A stretch of 64,000 bases of DNA from Tautonia plasticadhaerens (lineage in GTDB: Bacteria; Planctomycetota; Planctomycetia; Isosphaerales; Isosphaeraceae): assembly GCF_007752535.1 (NCBI RefSeq), contig NZ_CP036426.1:7936001-8000000 (forward strand). The letters are read 5' to 3'. Under the pieces are notes generated by a model. That model was not told where the DNA came from. It made no database searches and saw only the letters and a program-made list of their open reading frames with translations. Below, in pieces: positions 53,683 through 64,000 of the stretch (the stretch's first letter is position 1; every line of letters begins with the position of its first letter). A program made the translations under genes and the position numbers.

Positions 53683-56541
53683 ATGAATCGCTCGACGGTC
53701 GCGAATCGGTGGAACCAGGACCTGATCGAGGAACATTACCTGCAATGGCAGCAGGACCCCGCGACGCTCGACGCGTCGTGGCGGCACTTCTTCGAGGGGT
53801 TCGAGCTGGGCCGGGTCGACGGCTCTCCGCCGGGAGGCGAGCCCCCCGGCGCCGCGCGGCCCCCGGCCTCCTCCGCCGTCGCGCCCGTCGACGCCGAGGC
53901 GCTGGAGAACGCCCAGGCGCAGGCGGCCGTCACCCGGCTGGTCGACGCCTACCGCGAGGTCGGCCACTACCTGGCCGACCTCGACCCGCTCCGGCTGGCC
54001 GGCCGCAAGGAGACGTACGACCCGCTGGACCTGGCCGAGTTCGGCCTCTCCGACGCCCACCTCGGCCGCCCCTTCTTCACCCGGATGTTCGAGCCGCCGC
54101 AGGCCAGCCTCGGGGAGCTGATCGAGGCGCTCCGCACGACGTATTGCGGGTCGATCGGCGTTGAGTACATGCACATCCGCGACCGCCGGGTCCGCTCCTG
54201 GCTGCAGGAGCGGATGGAGCCGGTGCGGAACAACCCGGGCTTCGAGCTGAAGAAGAAGCGGCGGATCCTCTGGAAGCTCAACGCCGCCAGCCTCTTCGAG
54301 ACGTTCCTGCACCTGCGCTACGTGGGGCAGAAGCGGTTCTCGCTGGAAGGCGGCGAGATGCTGATCCCGCTGCTGGACGCGATCATCGAGCAGGCGGCGG
54401 GGTTCGGGGTCCGGGAGATCGTGCTCGGGATGCCGCACCGGGGCCGGCTGAACGTCCTGGCGAACATCCTGAACAAGCCGTACAGCCAGATCTTCCACGA
54501 GTTCGAGGGGAACATGCCCAAGACCGTCGGCGGTGACGGCGACGTGAAGTACCACCTGGGCTTCTCCGCCGACCACGTCGCCGCCGACGGCCACTCGGTC
54601 CACCTCTCGCTGACGGCCAACCCGAGCCACCTGGAGGCGGTCAACCCGGTCGTCGAGGGCCGGATGCGGGCCAAGCAGCGGATGTTCCTGGACCGCGACC
54701 GCAAGCTCGGCGTGCCGATCCTCATCCACGGCGACGCCGCCTTCGCCGGCCAGGGCCTGGTGGCCGAGACGCTGAATCTCTCGCAATTACCCGGCTACCG
54801 GACCGGCGGGACGATCCACATCGTCGTGAACAACCAGATCGGCTTCACCACGGCGCCCATGGAAGGTCGATCGAGCCGGTACTGCACCGACGTGGCGAAG
54901 ATGATCGAGGTGCCGATCTTCCACGTCAACGGGGACGACCCCGAGGCGGTCGTCTACGTCGGCGAGCTGGCCCTGGAGTTCCGGGAGACCTTCGGCCAGG
55001 ACGTCGTCATCGACATGGTCTGCTACCGCAAGCACGGCCACAACGAGAGCGACGAGCCGGCCTTCACCCAGCCGGTGATGTACGAGGCGATCCGCCGGAA
55101 GCGGCCGGTGCTGGAGATCTACACGAAGCAGCTGATCGACTCCGGCGACCTGACCCAGGAGGAGGCCGACACGCTGGAGGAGACCTTCCGGGAGAAGCTG
55201 GAGTCGATCTACAAGGAGGTCCACGACGCCACCGAGGCCCCCGAGCCGATCCAGCCCGGCTTCAAGGGGCCCTGGGAAGGGCTCCGGTCGGAGTTCGACT
55301 GGACCCCCGTGGACACCGGGGTGCCCCGGGACCGGCTCGCGCTGATCGGCGACCGCATGGGGTCGCTGCCCGAGGGGTTCACCCGCAACCGGAAGCTCGA
55401 CCGCATTCTCTCCGCCCGGGTCCAGGCCGTGCAGGAGGGCGGGCCGATCGACTGGGCCCTGGCCGAGGGCCTGGCCTTCGGCTCCCTGCTGCTGGAGGGG
55501 ACCCCGGTGCGCCTGAGCGGCCAGGACAGCCGACGCGGCACCTTCAGCCAGCGGCACGCCTCGGTGGTCGACGTGCAGACCGGGGAGCGGTTCTACCCGT
55601 TGCAGCACCTGGCCCCCCGCGAGCAGGCCGAGTTCTGCGTCTATGACAGCATGCTTTCCGAGGCCGCCGTGCTCGGCTTCGACTACGGCTACTCGCTCGA
55701 CTCCCCCCACATGCTCATCTGCTGGGAGGCCCAGTTCGGCGACTTCGGCAACGGGGCCCAGGTGATCATCGACCAGTTCATCGCCTCCGGCGAATCCAAG
55801 TGGGGCCGGGGCTCGGGGATCGTGCTCCTGCTGCCGCACGGCTACGAGGGCCAGGGGCCGGAGCACTCCAGCGCCCGGCTGGAGCGGTTCCTGCAGCTCT
55901 GCGCCGAGGAGAACATGCAGGTGGTCAACTGCACCACCCCCGCGCAGTACTTCCACCTGCTCCGACGCCAGATCCGCCGGTCGTTCCGCAAGCCCCTGGT
56001 CGTGATGACGCCCAAGAGCCTGCTGCGGCACAAGCGGTGCGTCTCCTCGATCGACGAGCTGACCACCGGCGGCTTCGAGGAGGTGATCGACGACGGCGCC
56101 GCCGACCCGGGGAAGGTCCGCCGCGTCGTGCTCAGCGCCGGCAAGGTCTACTACGACCTGCTCGCCCGCCGCGAGGCGGCCGAGAAGGACGACGTGGCGC
56201 TGGTCCGCCTGGAGCAGCTCTACCCGTTCCCGGCCGAGGCCCTCGCCTCGATCCTGGCCCGGTACGAGAACGCCCGGGAGCTGGTCTGGGCGCAGGAGGA
56301 ATCCCAGAACATGGGCGGCTGGGGCTTCGTCGCCCCCCGCCTGGAGGAGCTGGCCGGCCGCCCCTTCCAGTACGTCGGCCGGGACGCCAGCGCCAGCCCC
56401 GCCACCGGCTCCAACGCCGTGCACACCCGGGAGCAGGAGGAGCTGGTCGACGCGGCGCTCGGCTCCGCCTCGCTGCCGCACCTGGTCACCGCCTCGGCGG
56501 CGCGGAAGGCGGTCGCGGCGGCGTCCAACGGGCAGCGGTGA
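53683..56541 (+). CDS. sucA: 2-oxoglutarate dehydrogenase E1 component
   Basis: 952 residues. It decarboxylates 2-oxoglutarate with ThDP and transfers the succinyl group to the E2 lipoate in the TCA cycle. The N-terminal WNQDLIEEHYLQWQQDPATLDASWRHFF is the E2-binding peptide; GMPHRGRLNVLANI, HLSLTANPSHLEAVNPVVEG, GDAAFAGQGLVAETLNLSQL, NNQIGFTT, and HGHNESDEPAFTQPVMY are conserved active-site and ThDP motifs; LLPHGYEGQGPEHSSARLERFL and AQEESQNMGGW lie in the C-terminal half. The ATG at 53683 is chosen because the E2-binding helix starts there; AAGGTGG lies 12 nt upstream. Confidence 0.97.
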   Translation: MNRSTVANRWNQDLIEEHYLQWQQDPATLDASWRHFFEGFELGRVDGSPPGGEPPGAARPPASSAVAPVDAEALENAQAQAAVTRLVDAYREVGHYLADLDPLRLAGRKETYDPLDLAEFGLSDAHLGRPFFTRMFEPPQASLGELIEALRTTYCGSIGVEYMHIRDRRVRSWLQERMEPVRNNPGFELKKKRRILWKLNAASLFETFLHLRYVGQKRFSLEGGEMLIPLLDAIIEQAAGFGVREIVLGMPHRGRLNVLANILNKPYSQIFHEFEGNMPKTVGGDGDVKYHLGFSADHVAADGHSVHLSLTANPSHLEAVNPVVEGRMRAKQRMFLDRDRKLGVPILIHGDAAFAGQGLVAETLNLSQLPGYRTGGTIHIVVNNQIGFTTAPMEGRSSRYCTDVAKMIEVPIFHVNGDDPEAVVYVGELALEFRETFGQDVVIDMVCYRKHGHNESDEPAFTQPVMYEAIRRKRPVLEIYTKQLIDSGDLTQEEADTLEETFREKLESIYKEVHDATEAPEPIQPGFKGPWEGLRSEFDWTPVDTGVPRDRLALIGDRMGSLPEGFTRNRKLDRILSARVQAVQEGGPIDWALAEGLAFGSLLLEGTPVRLSGQDSRRGTFSQRHASVVDVQTGERFYPLQHLAPREQAEFCVYDSMLSEAAVLGFDYGYSLDSPHMLICWEAQFGDFGNGAQVIIDQFIASGESKWGRGSGIVLLLPHGYEGQGPEHSSARLERFLQLCAEENMQVVNCTTPAQYFHLLRRQIRRSFRKPLVVMTPKSLLRHKRCVSSIDELTTGGFEEVIDDGAADPGKVRRVVLSAGKVYYDLLARREAAEKDDVALVRLEQLYPFPAEALASILARYENARELVWAQEESQNMGGWGFVAPRLEELAGRPFQYVGRDASASPATGSNAVHTREQEELVDAALGSASLPHLVTASAARKAVAAASNGQR

Positions 56542-56701
56542 GCACCGGCACGGCGCGACGACTCGACCCCCGGGCGGCCGTCGGGATGCCCCTGAATCGG
56601 ATTCGCCGGCTGCCGGGGCGGCCCCAGCCGCCCCGCCGTCGAGCGGGAGGCGCCGGATCGCCGAATCCCCCTGCTGATCGCCCTGCCCGAGGACGCCGGG
56701 A

Positions 56702-57868
56702 ATGCTTCGAGCGCCACTGCTCAAGGGCCGGGCCCTGCTCGCCTCGGCCCGATACAAGGGCCGGAGGTCGCTGGGTCGGCCCGCGGCCGACCTCGCCGGG
56801 GCCGCCCGGCGGTCCTGGGTGGTCTGCCCGGGGGGTGAGGTCGAGACGATCCCGATCCTCGTGGCCGAGGGGCACCTGGGGAGGATCCGAGACGGCATCG
56901 GCGGGGAGTCGGCCGGGGAGGTGGTCGAGGCGATCGGGGGGGCCAGGCATCCGCTGAGGCCGGCCACGGCGTACGAGCTGGACGAGGCCGTGCTGCTGGA
57001 CGCGAGCGTCTACTCGGGGGCGTACAAGCACGACCTCTGGAGGCAGTACCCCCGGCTCGACTGGCTGCTCGGCGGTCCGGTGGCCGAGCTGGGCGAGGCG
57101 GCGCTGGCCACCTCGTTCTCGGGCTCGAAGTGGTTCGGCCACTGGCTCGTCGACGAGCTGCCGATGCAGGTGCTGGCGAGTCGGCTGGCGCCCCCGGTCG
57201 GGCACGTGAGGCCGGGATACGCCCATGAGCCGGGGTATCGGTCGGCGTTCGGGATCCCGGCCCCGCCGTCGTACCGGGCCTTCCTCGCCAGGAAGCTGAT
57301 CGTCGTCCACGAGTTGGCCCACAACGCCGACAAGGTGGCCCGGCATCTCGCCATGAGGGAGGCGATCGCCCCCCTGCCCGACGGCCACGACCGCATCTTC
57401 CTCCGGCGGGGGAGCGCCTGGGGCCAGCGTCGGAGGCTCGTCAACGAGGACGAGATCGCCCGCCGCCTGGAGCCCGAGGGCTTCGTCCCGCTGGACCCGA
57501 CCGCGATGACCGCCGAGGAGATCCTCCGCAGGTGCAAGGGGGCTTCGATGCTGGTCAGCCTGGAGGGGTCGCACACCTGGCCGGGCTACTTCTTCATGAA
57601 GGAGGGCGGCCAGCACGTCACGATCCACCCGCCGGACCGGGTCAGCGTCCAGACCTGCGGCGTAGCCCCGTACTTCGGCCTCTTCGGCGCCCTGTTCGTC
57701 GGCGAGGACCGACCGGGTGGGGCCAGCCTGGAGATCTCGGCCGACCCGGAGGAACTCGCCCGGTTCATCGACCGGGTCCGCCTCGGCGCCGAACGCGACC
57801 CCGACGCCCCCCGGCGGTTCCTCGACGCCGTCCGGGCGACCGGATCGCCGTCGACGGTCAGCCCCTGA
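56702..57868 (+). CDS. Glycosyltransferase family 61 (DUF563)
   Basis: 388 residues. FSGSKWFGHWLVDELPMQVLASRL, SYRAFLARKLIVVHELAHNADKVARHLAMREAI, DRIFLRRGSAWGQRRRLVNEDEIARRLEPEGF, and CKGASMLVSLEGSHTWPGYFFMKEGGQHVTIHPP are the GT61/DUF563 pattern, used by polysaccharide and protein O-glycosylation systems. Donor and acceptor unknown. It is odd to find it between sucA and sucB, in the same direction, 160 bp from sucA and 327 bp from sucB, so it may share the sucA transcript. Confidence 0.85.
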   Translation: MLRAPLLKGRALLASARYKGRRSLGRPAADLAGAARRSWVVCPGGEVETIPILVAEGHLGRIRDGIGGESAGEVVEAIGGARHPLRPATAYELDEAVLLDASVYSGAYKHDLWRQYPRLDWLLGGPVAELGEAALATSFSGSKWFGHWLVDELPMQVLASRLAPPVGHVRPGYAHEPGYRSAFGIPAPPSYRAFLARKLIVVHELAHNADKVARHLAMREAIAPLPDGHDRIFLRRGSAWGQRRRLVNEDEIARRLEPEGFVPLDPTAMTAEEILRRCKGASMLVSLEGSHTWPGYFFMKEGGQHVTIHPPDRVSVQTCGVAPYFGLFGALFVGEDRPGGASLEISADPEELARFIDRVRLGAERDPDAPRRFLDAVRATGSPSTVSP

Positions 57869-58195
57869 GGGCCGGGCCGATGGTCGGCCGACGGGCCCGA
57901 GGTGGGGGCGAAATCGGCGGCCGATGGCCTCGGTGCCCGGGGAATTTGGTATGCTGGGAGGGGCCCGACGTCGGCCGCCCGCTCGCCGAGCGCGCCGGGA
58001 GACGCCCGGCCGACGGCCCGTCGGTCGTTCGCCCGGTTCGGGCCTCCCGAGGGCCGACCGAGCCGATCGGATCGAACCGAATTCCCCCTGAACCGAACCG
58101 GACCGGACGCCCCCACCCCGCCGCGACCTCGCCCCGGCCCGGCGATCGGCGACGGCCTCGGGGTCGGGACGGCCCTCGAATCGAGTCACCCCGAG
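57869..58195. other. Intergenic region upstream of sucB
   Basis: 327 bp of GC-rich sequence; no gene. A promoter for sucB might lie around GGTATGCTGGGAGG (57948-57961), but this is weak. Confidence 0.4.
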
Positions 58196-59491
58196 ATGGC
58201 AGCAGTCGAGATCAAAGTGCCCAGCGCCGGCGAGTCCGTCACCGAGGGGATCCTCTCTCGCTGGATGAAGCCCGACGGTGCGCGGATCAAGTCGGGCGAG
58301 CCGCTCTTCGAGGTCGAGACCGACAAGGCGAGCACCGAGGTCCCCGCCCCGGCCGACGGCGTCCTGAAGATCGGCGTGGCCGAGGGGGAGACCGTCGAGG
58401 TGGGCGCCACCGTCGGCACGATCGACCCCTCCGGCTCTCCCGCCGGGGCCCCGGAAGCCCCGAAAGAGACGGCGGGGAAGGCCGAGCCGGCCCCCGCCGA
58501 GGCGCCCTCGACCTCGACTTCGGCCGCGCCCCAGGCCCCGCCGACCCCCGCCCCGACGGCCGGGGGCGACGGCCCGATGGCCGGCGAGCCGTCGCCGTCG
58601 GCCCGGAGGCTGGCCGAGGAGGAGCAAGTCGACCTCAAGTCCGTGGAGGGCTCCGGCCGGGGAGGCCGGATCACCAAGGAAGACGTGATCGGGGCCGTCG
58701 AGGCCCGCGGGACCTCCCCCGCCCCCTCGGCACCGGCCGCCCCCCCCTCCCCCGCCCCGACCCCGACCCCGACCGACGGCGCCTCCCGGACGGGCCGTCA
58801 GACCCGGCAGCGGCTGCCGTTGATCCGCCAGAAGATCGCCCAGCGGCTGGTGCAGGCCCAGCAGACGGCCGCCATCCTGACGACCTTTAACGAGGCCGAC
58901 ATGTCGGCCGTGATGGCGCTCCGGGGCAAGTACAAGGACGCCTACAAGGAGAAGCACGGGGTGAACCTCGGCTTCATGTCCTTCTTCGTCAAGGCGGCGG
59001 TCGAGGCGCTGAAGGCCTTCCCGGCGGTGAACGCCCAGATCGACGGGACCGAGATCGTCTATAACAACTACTACGACGTCGGCGTGGCCGTCAGCACCGA
59101 GCGGGGGCTGATGGTGCCGGTGATCCGGGACTGCGACTCCCTGACGTTCGCCGGCATCGAGAAGACGATCGTCGGCTTCGCCAAGAAGGCGAGGGACAAC
59201 AAGATCGGCGTGGACGACCTGCAGGGGGGCACGTTCACGATCACCAACGGCGGCGTCTTCGGCTCCTTGCTGTCGACGCCGATCCTCAACCCCCCGCAGA
59301 GCGCCATCCTCGGGATGCACTCGATCCAGAAGCGGCCGGTGGTCGTGGACGACGAGATCGTCGTCCGACCGATGATGTACCTGGCCCTCTCGTATGATCA
59401 CCGGATCATCGACGGCCGGGAGGCGGTCAGCTGCCTGGTCCGGATCAAGGAATGCGTCGAGGACCCCGAGCGGATGATGCTCGAGATCTGA
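58196..59491 (+). CDS. sucB: Dihydrolipoyllysine succinyltransferase, E2 of 2-oxoglutarate dehydrogenase
   Basis: 431 residues. One lipoyl domain with Lys44 in ETDKASTEV, a Pro/Ala-rich linker, the peripheral subunit-binding domain ([33 protein letters not shown], near 130-170), a second Pro-rich linker, then the catalytic core with [12 protein letters not shown] (His402, Asp406). It transfers the succinyl group from lipoate to CoA. The ATG at 58196 begins the lipoyl domain. It precedes lpd by 127 bp. Confidence 0.97.
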   Translation: MAAVEIKVPSAGESVTEGILSRWMKPDGARIKSGEPLFEVETDKASTEVPAPADGVLKIGVAEGETVEVGATVGTIDPSGSPAGAPEAPKETAGKAEPAPAEAPSTSTSAAPQAPPTPAPTAGGDGPMAGEPSPSARRLAEEEQVDLKSVEGSGRGGRITKEDVIGAVEARGTSPAPSAPAAPPSPAPTPTPTDGASRTGRQTRQRLPLIRQKIAQRLVQAQQTAAILTTFNEADMSAVMALRGKYKDAYKEKHGVNLGFMSFFVKAAVEALKAFPAVNAQIDGTEIVYNNYYDVGVAVSTERGLMVPVIRDCDSLTFAGIEKTIVGFAKKARDNKIGVDDLQGGTFTITNGGVFGSLLSTPILNPPQSAILGMHSIQKRPVVVDDEIVVRPMMYLALSYDHRIIDGREAVSCLVRIKECVEDPERMMLEI

Positions 59492-59618
59492 GCCGAGCGG
59501 GAGGCGGGCCGAGGGCAGTCCGGATCGGCACCGGCCCCGACTGCCGCCGCCCTCCCCCCGACTCGCCCCCCGTCCCGCCTACCGCCTCCTGGCGACTCCA
59601 CACTCGAAAGGACCAGCA

Positions 59619-61025
<1,407 letters not shown>

Positions 61026-61101
61026 TTGGTCGTCGACCGGACGGTCCCGATGGCCCGGGGCAGCACCTCGCCCCCCGGGCCTCCCCGACGGAGGCCGACC
61101 C

Positions 61102-61893
61102 ATGCCCTCGCCGTTCCCCGGGATGGACCCGTACCTGGAATCACCGGCCTTCTGGTCGGACTTCCACGCAGGGTTCCTGGTCTGTCTGCGAAACGCAATT
61201 TTCGATCGCCTGCCACCGGGCTATGAGGCCCGGATCGACGAGCGGCTGAGCCTCGCCGGCCCGTCGGGGGATAGCCCGAAGCGGGTGGAGCCGGACGTGG
61301 CCGTGCTCCGGGATCCGGACCGTCCGGTCCCGGGGGAGGGGCCGGCCGTCGCCGTGGCGCCGCCAGAATTGACCCTGGTGCCTGTGGCGGTCCCACTGCG
61401 GGTCGGCCGGAGGCGACAGCGCCTCATTAAAATCCTCAAGCGGCCCGATCGGACGCTGGTCACGGTGATCGAGCTCCTCTCCCCCTCGAACAAGGCGGGT
61501 GACGACCGGGGCGCCTACCTGCTCAACCGGCAGGCGATCCTTGCGCAGCCGGTCCACCTGCTGGAGCTAGACCTGCTGCGCAAGGGCCGGCGCCTGCCGG
61601 CGGCCGCCCCCCTGCCGAAGGGCGATTATTACGCGATGCTCTCCCGGGCCGGGCGTAGGCCGATCTGCGAGGTCTTCGCCTGGCCGATCCGATGGCCCTT
61701 GCCAAGGCTCCCCGTGCCTCTACTGGCCCCCGACCCCGACGTGGTCCTCGACCTCCAGGCGGCCTTCACGACCGCCTTCGAGCAGGGCCGGTACGAGTCG
61801 GCCCTGCCGTACGATGATCCGCCGCCGGCCCCCCCCTCGGAGGCTGACCGCGGCTGGTTCGACGAGCGTCGGGCGGCCGCCCGAAGGGCCTGA
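61102..61893 (+). CDS. DUF4058-family protein
   Basis: 263 residues. MPSPFPGMDPYLESPAFWSDFHAGFLVCLRNAIFDRLPPGYEARIDERL is the DUF4058 hallmark; the rest contains a beta-rich PD-(D/E)XK-like core (VTVIELLSPSNKAGDDRGAYLLNRQAIL and HLLELDLLRKGRRLP), a nuclease-like fold. No function established; typical of planctomycetes, cyanobacteria and Chloroflexi. Follows lpd on the same strand after 76 bp. Confidence 0.9.
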   Translation: MPSPFPGMDPYLESPAFWSDFHAGFLVCLRNAIFDRLPPGYEARIDERLSLAGPSGDSPKRVEPDVAVLRDPDRPVPGEGPAVAVAPPELTLVPVAVPLRVGRRRQRLIKILKRPDRTLVTVIELLSPSNKAGDDRGAYLLNRQAILAQPVHLLELDLLRKGRRLPAAAPLPKGDYYAMLSRAGRRPICEVFAWPIRWPLPRLPVPLLAPDPDVVLDLQAAFTTAFEQGRYESALPYDDPPPAPPSEADRGWFDERRAAARRA

Positions 61894-61929
61894 GGCCGGC
61901 CGACGGCCCCGGTGATCGGAATGGGCCGA

Positions 61930-63318
61930 TCAGAGGTGGACCGACTCCCCCAGCCCCTGCCCGGCGGCCTCCATGACGGCCTCGGAGAAGGTGGGGTGGG
62001 GGTGCATGGCGTGGAGGATCTCCTCCTGGGTCGCCTCCAGCTTGCGGGCCATGACCAGCTCGGCGATCAGCTCGGTGGCGTTGGCGCCGATGATGTGGGC
62101 GCCGAGGAGCTCCCCCAGCTCCTTGTCGAAGATCAGCTTGACGAACCCCTCCGGCTCGTCGGCCGCCACGGCCCGGCCGCTGGCGATGAAGGGGAACTTG
62201 CCGATCCGGATGGGCCGGCCCGACTCCCTGGCCTGCTTCTCCGTCAGGCCGACGCTGGCCACGCCCGGCTCGGTGTAGGTGCAGCCGGGGACGTTGTCGT
62301 AGTCGACCGTGCGGTCGGAGACGCCGCAGAGCCGCTCGACGCAGCAGGTCGCCTCGTGGTGGGCCACGTGGGCCAGCCAGGGGGGGCCGATCACGTCGCC
62401 GACGGCATAGATGCTCGGCACGCTGGTGACGTAGCCGTCCTTGGGGTCGGCCTTGATGTGGCCCTTGAAGGTCTCGATCTTGACCCTGGACTCGTCCCAG
62501 AGGCCCTGGATGTTCCCCTCGACGCCGATGGCGACGAGCATCACCTCGGCCTCGACCTGCTGCGTGCCCTTGGGGGTCTCGATCGTCGCCTTCACGCCGG
62601 CATCGGTCTTCTCGACCTTGGCGGTCTTGGAGCCGGTGAGGACGGTCATCCCGCGCTTCTCGAAGCTCTTGCGGAGGGTCTGGGAGACCTCCTCGTCCTC
62701 GATCGGCAGGAGGCGGTCGAGCATCTCGACGATCGTGACCTTGGTGCCGATCGCGTTGTAGAAGTAGGCGAATTCGCAGCCGATCGCCCCGGCGCCGACG
62801 ATCAGCATCGACTTCGGCTGGGCCTGCGGGGCCATCGCCTCCTTCGACGAGATGATCGCCTTGCCGTCGAACGGGGCCCCGGGGAGGGCCTTCGGGTGGA
62901 CGCCCGTGGCGAGGATGATCGAGTCGGCCGTGATCGTCTTGCCGTCGACCTGCACGGCGTTCGGGCCGACGACCTTGGCGGTCCCCTGCTGGTGGCCGAC
63001 CTTGTACTTGCGGAAGAGGCCCTCGATCCCCTTGTTCATCTTGGTGGTCACGTCTCGGCTGCGCTTGACCATCTGGGAGAAGTCCCAGCCGGCCTGCCCG
63101 GTGAAGCCGAAGCTCGGGCCGTGGTTGCTGATCAGCTCGACGACGTGGGCGTTGGTGAGCAGGGCCTTGGTCGGGATGCAGCCCCAGTTCAGGCAGATGC
63201 CGCCGAGCTTGTCCTGCTCGACGCAGAGGACCTTCTTGCCGAGCTGGGCGGCCCGGATGGCTCCGGCGTAGCCGGCGGGGCCGCCGCCGATGACGAGGAT
63301 CTCGTAGTCATTGGCCAT
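61930..63318 (-). CDS. lpdA: Dihydrolipoyl dehydrogenase (copy 2)
   Basis: 462 residues. FAD motif LVIGGGPAGYAGAI, disulfide C42/C47 in GICLNWGCIPTKALL, NAD motif LIVGAGAIGCEFAYF, and the HPTFSE pair (His441/Glu446). It diverges clearly from copy 1 (GICLNWGC versus GTCLNVGC), so the two are ancient paralogues, probably serving different complexes (pyruvate or branched-chain dehydrogenase, or glycine cleavage). It is convergent with the DUF4058 gene. Confidence 0.95.
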   Translation of the reverse strand: MANDYEILVIGGGPAGYAGAIRAAQLGKKVLCVEQDKLGGICLNWGCIPTKALLTNAHVVELISNHGPSFGFTGQAGWDFSQMVKRSRDVTTKMNKGIEGLFRKYKVGHQQGTAKVVGPNAVQVDGKTITADSIILATGVHPKALPGAPFDGKAIISSKEAMAPQAQPKSMLIVGAGAIGCEFAYFYNAIGTKVTIVEMLDRLLPIEDEEVSQTLRKSFEKRGMTVLTGSKTAKVEKTDAGVKATIETPKGTQQVEAEVMLVAIGVEGNIQGLWDESRVKIETFKGHIKADPKDGYVTSVPSIYAVGDVIGPPWLAHVAHHEATCCVERLCGVSDRTVDYDNVPGCTYTEPGVASVGLTEKQARESGRPIRIGKFPFIASGRAVAADEPEGFVKLIFDKELGELLGAHIIGANATELIAELVMARKLEATQEEILHAMHPHPTFSEAVMEAAGQGLGESVHL

Positions 63319-63819
63319 GAATGCACGTCTCAGTCGGTTCGGTGGGAGGTCGTTGATCGCGGGGAGGGGACGGGGGCCGATCGCCCCCTCCCCGTCGGCT
63401 CGGGCCGGGACGCGAGGCGGGGGTGGGGCGGGGCCGGCAGGCGCCGGGGATCGACGCTCGGGCCCCCGCGCCGCCCGCCGTCCTCGGGGCGATCGGCCGG
63501 GGGCCGCTCGATTCGTCTCAGTGCGCCGGGGCCGTGCGTCGCCTCCCCCCGGCCGCGTCCTCCCCTCCCATTGTGACGATCGGGGCCGCCGCCGTACAGA
63601 CGACGCCCCGTCCCGGCCGGAGGGCGGAGTCGTCCGTTCCCGGCGACGAGGCCGGGCGCCCGGATCGTGGACTACGCTTCAGGGAGTCGGGCGCCCCGGG
63701 CCGATTCGAGGCCCGACGTCCCCCCCGGGCGACATGGCCGGGCGGGGCCGCAAGGCCAGGCCGGGGCCCGTCGAGTTCCGTTCAATCACCCCCAGGAAGG
63801 GCGGCGACGCAGCCGACCG
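63319..63819. other. Intergenic region, no gene recognised
   Basis: About 500 bp of very GC-rich sequence between divergent genes. No promoter or RNA recognised. Confidence 0.4.
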
Positions 63820-64000
63820 ATGCCGATGGACGCGACCCGAATCCTCCTCGAACCGAGCCAGGCCCGGCCGACGACCCGGGAGTCGAGCCCGCCGAAGGCG
63901 ATCAGCCCGGCGTCGGCCCCCTCCCCGAGCGCCCCCCCCCGGGGCAGGGGGTGGAGCCGGCTGCTCCGCTGGTCGATCGGCGGGGCGATGCTCGCCGAGG
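63820..64000 (+). CDS. Start of a gene cut by the window end
   Basis: From the ATG at 63820 (or 63826) the frame stays open to the end of the window. It encodes a Pro/Ser/Ala-rich leader, a basic patch (RGRGWSRLLRW) and the start of a possible hydrophobic segment (SIGGAMLAE). This resembles the cytoplasmic leader and first membrane segment of a planctomycete membrane or secretion protein, but with about 60 codons visible no assignment is possible. The Shine-Dalgarno region is weak. Confidence 0.4.
   Translation, partial: MPMDATRILLEPSQARPTTRESSPPKAISPASAPSPSAPPRGRGWSRLLRWSIGGAMLAE

Overview
The window is very GC-rich chromosomal DNA whose gene content points to a planctomycete, most likely of the Isosphaeraceae type. 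This is an inference from two Tat-exported Gfo/Idh/MocA oxidoreductases, a PEP-CTERM protein, small proteins carrying the planctomycete LEPLEGR-like motif, a DUF1571 relic, a WD40 array, a DUF4058 protein and a B12-dependent ribonucleotide reductase. No rRNA or tRNA gene and no CRISPR array was seen.

Layout. 1-8.7 kb: the end of a 12-blade WD40 protein, a membrane-anchored class 3 lipase, an exported beta-barrel candidate, a Gly/Tyr-rich secreted protein, a decayed DUF1571 gene and a family 4 glycosyltransferase. 8.8-12 kb: DinB-like protein, exported TolB-like PD40 protein, and a cob(I)alamin adenosyltransferase/SDR pair. 12.2-17.6 kb: the most notable locus, a Kai clock-like cluster. It encodes a receiver-PAS-coiled-coil protein whose C-terminal helical domain resembles the KaiA/RsbU-N fold, then KaiB, then a two-domain KaiC that keeps both autophosphorylation residues, then a SasA-like hybrid histidine kinase. 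17.6-23.6 kb: two Tat-signal oxidoreductases, a DUF559 nuclease gene between long direct repeats, and an SRPBCC/zinc alcohol dehydrogenase pair.

23.7-32 kb is an accessory, repeat-rich stretch. It has a methyltransferase, a DHFR-like reductase, an intact REP-associated tyrosine transposase (RAYT) with inverted REP copies on both sides and more copies nearby, and on the minus strand a two-gene stretch that looks like integron cassettes (one complete attC-like site and two half sites). A roughly 41-bp direct repeat brackets much of this block. A proline-rich protein gene with a 32-bp tandem duplication follows, then two long perfect hairpins.

32-45 kb: PEP-CTERM protein, a four-gene envelope-sugar operon (glutaredoxin-like, DUF2064, two tandem GT-C paralogues), a ParE/antitoxin pair, MFS transporter, DUF1801 protein, papain-like peptidase, LEPLEGR-type small proteins, a DUF2171 gene with a partial duplicate 1.3 kb away, and an exported methyltransferase. 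45-49 kb is a second accessory stretch: sulfotransferase, a small secreted-protein gene frameshifted in a G tract, a second REP family with a RAYT remnant, and an unclassified membrane protein/proline-rich pair behind a perfect palindrome.

49-64 kb is core metabolism: B12-dependent ribonucleotide reductase, ribosomal protein L21 with a textbook terminator, and the 2-oxoglutarate dehydrogenase complex (sucA, sucB, lpd) interrupted by a GT61 gene, then DUF4058, a second dihydrolipoyl dehydrogenase and the start of another gene. The adenosyltransferase at 10.6 kb makes the cofactor needed by the reductase at 49-52 kb, so the two are functionally linked although not adjacent.
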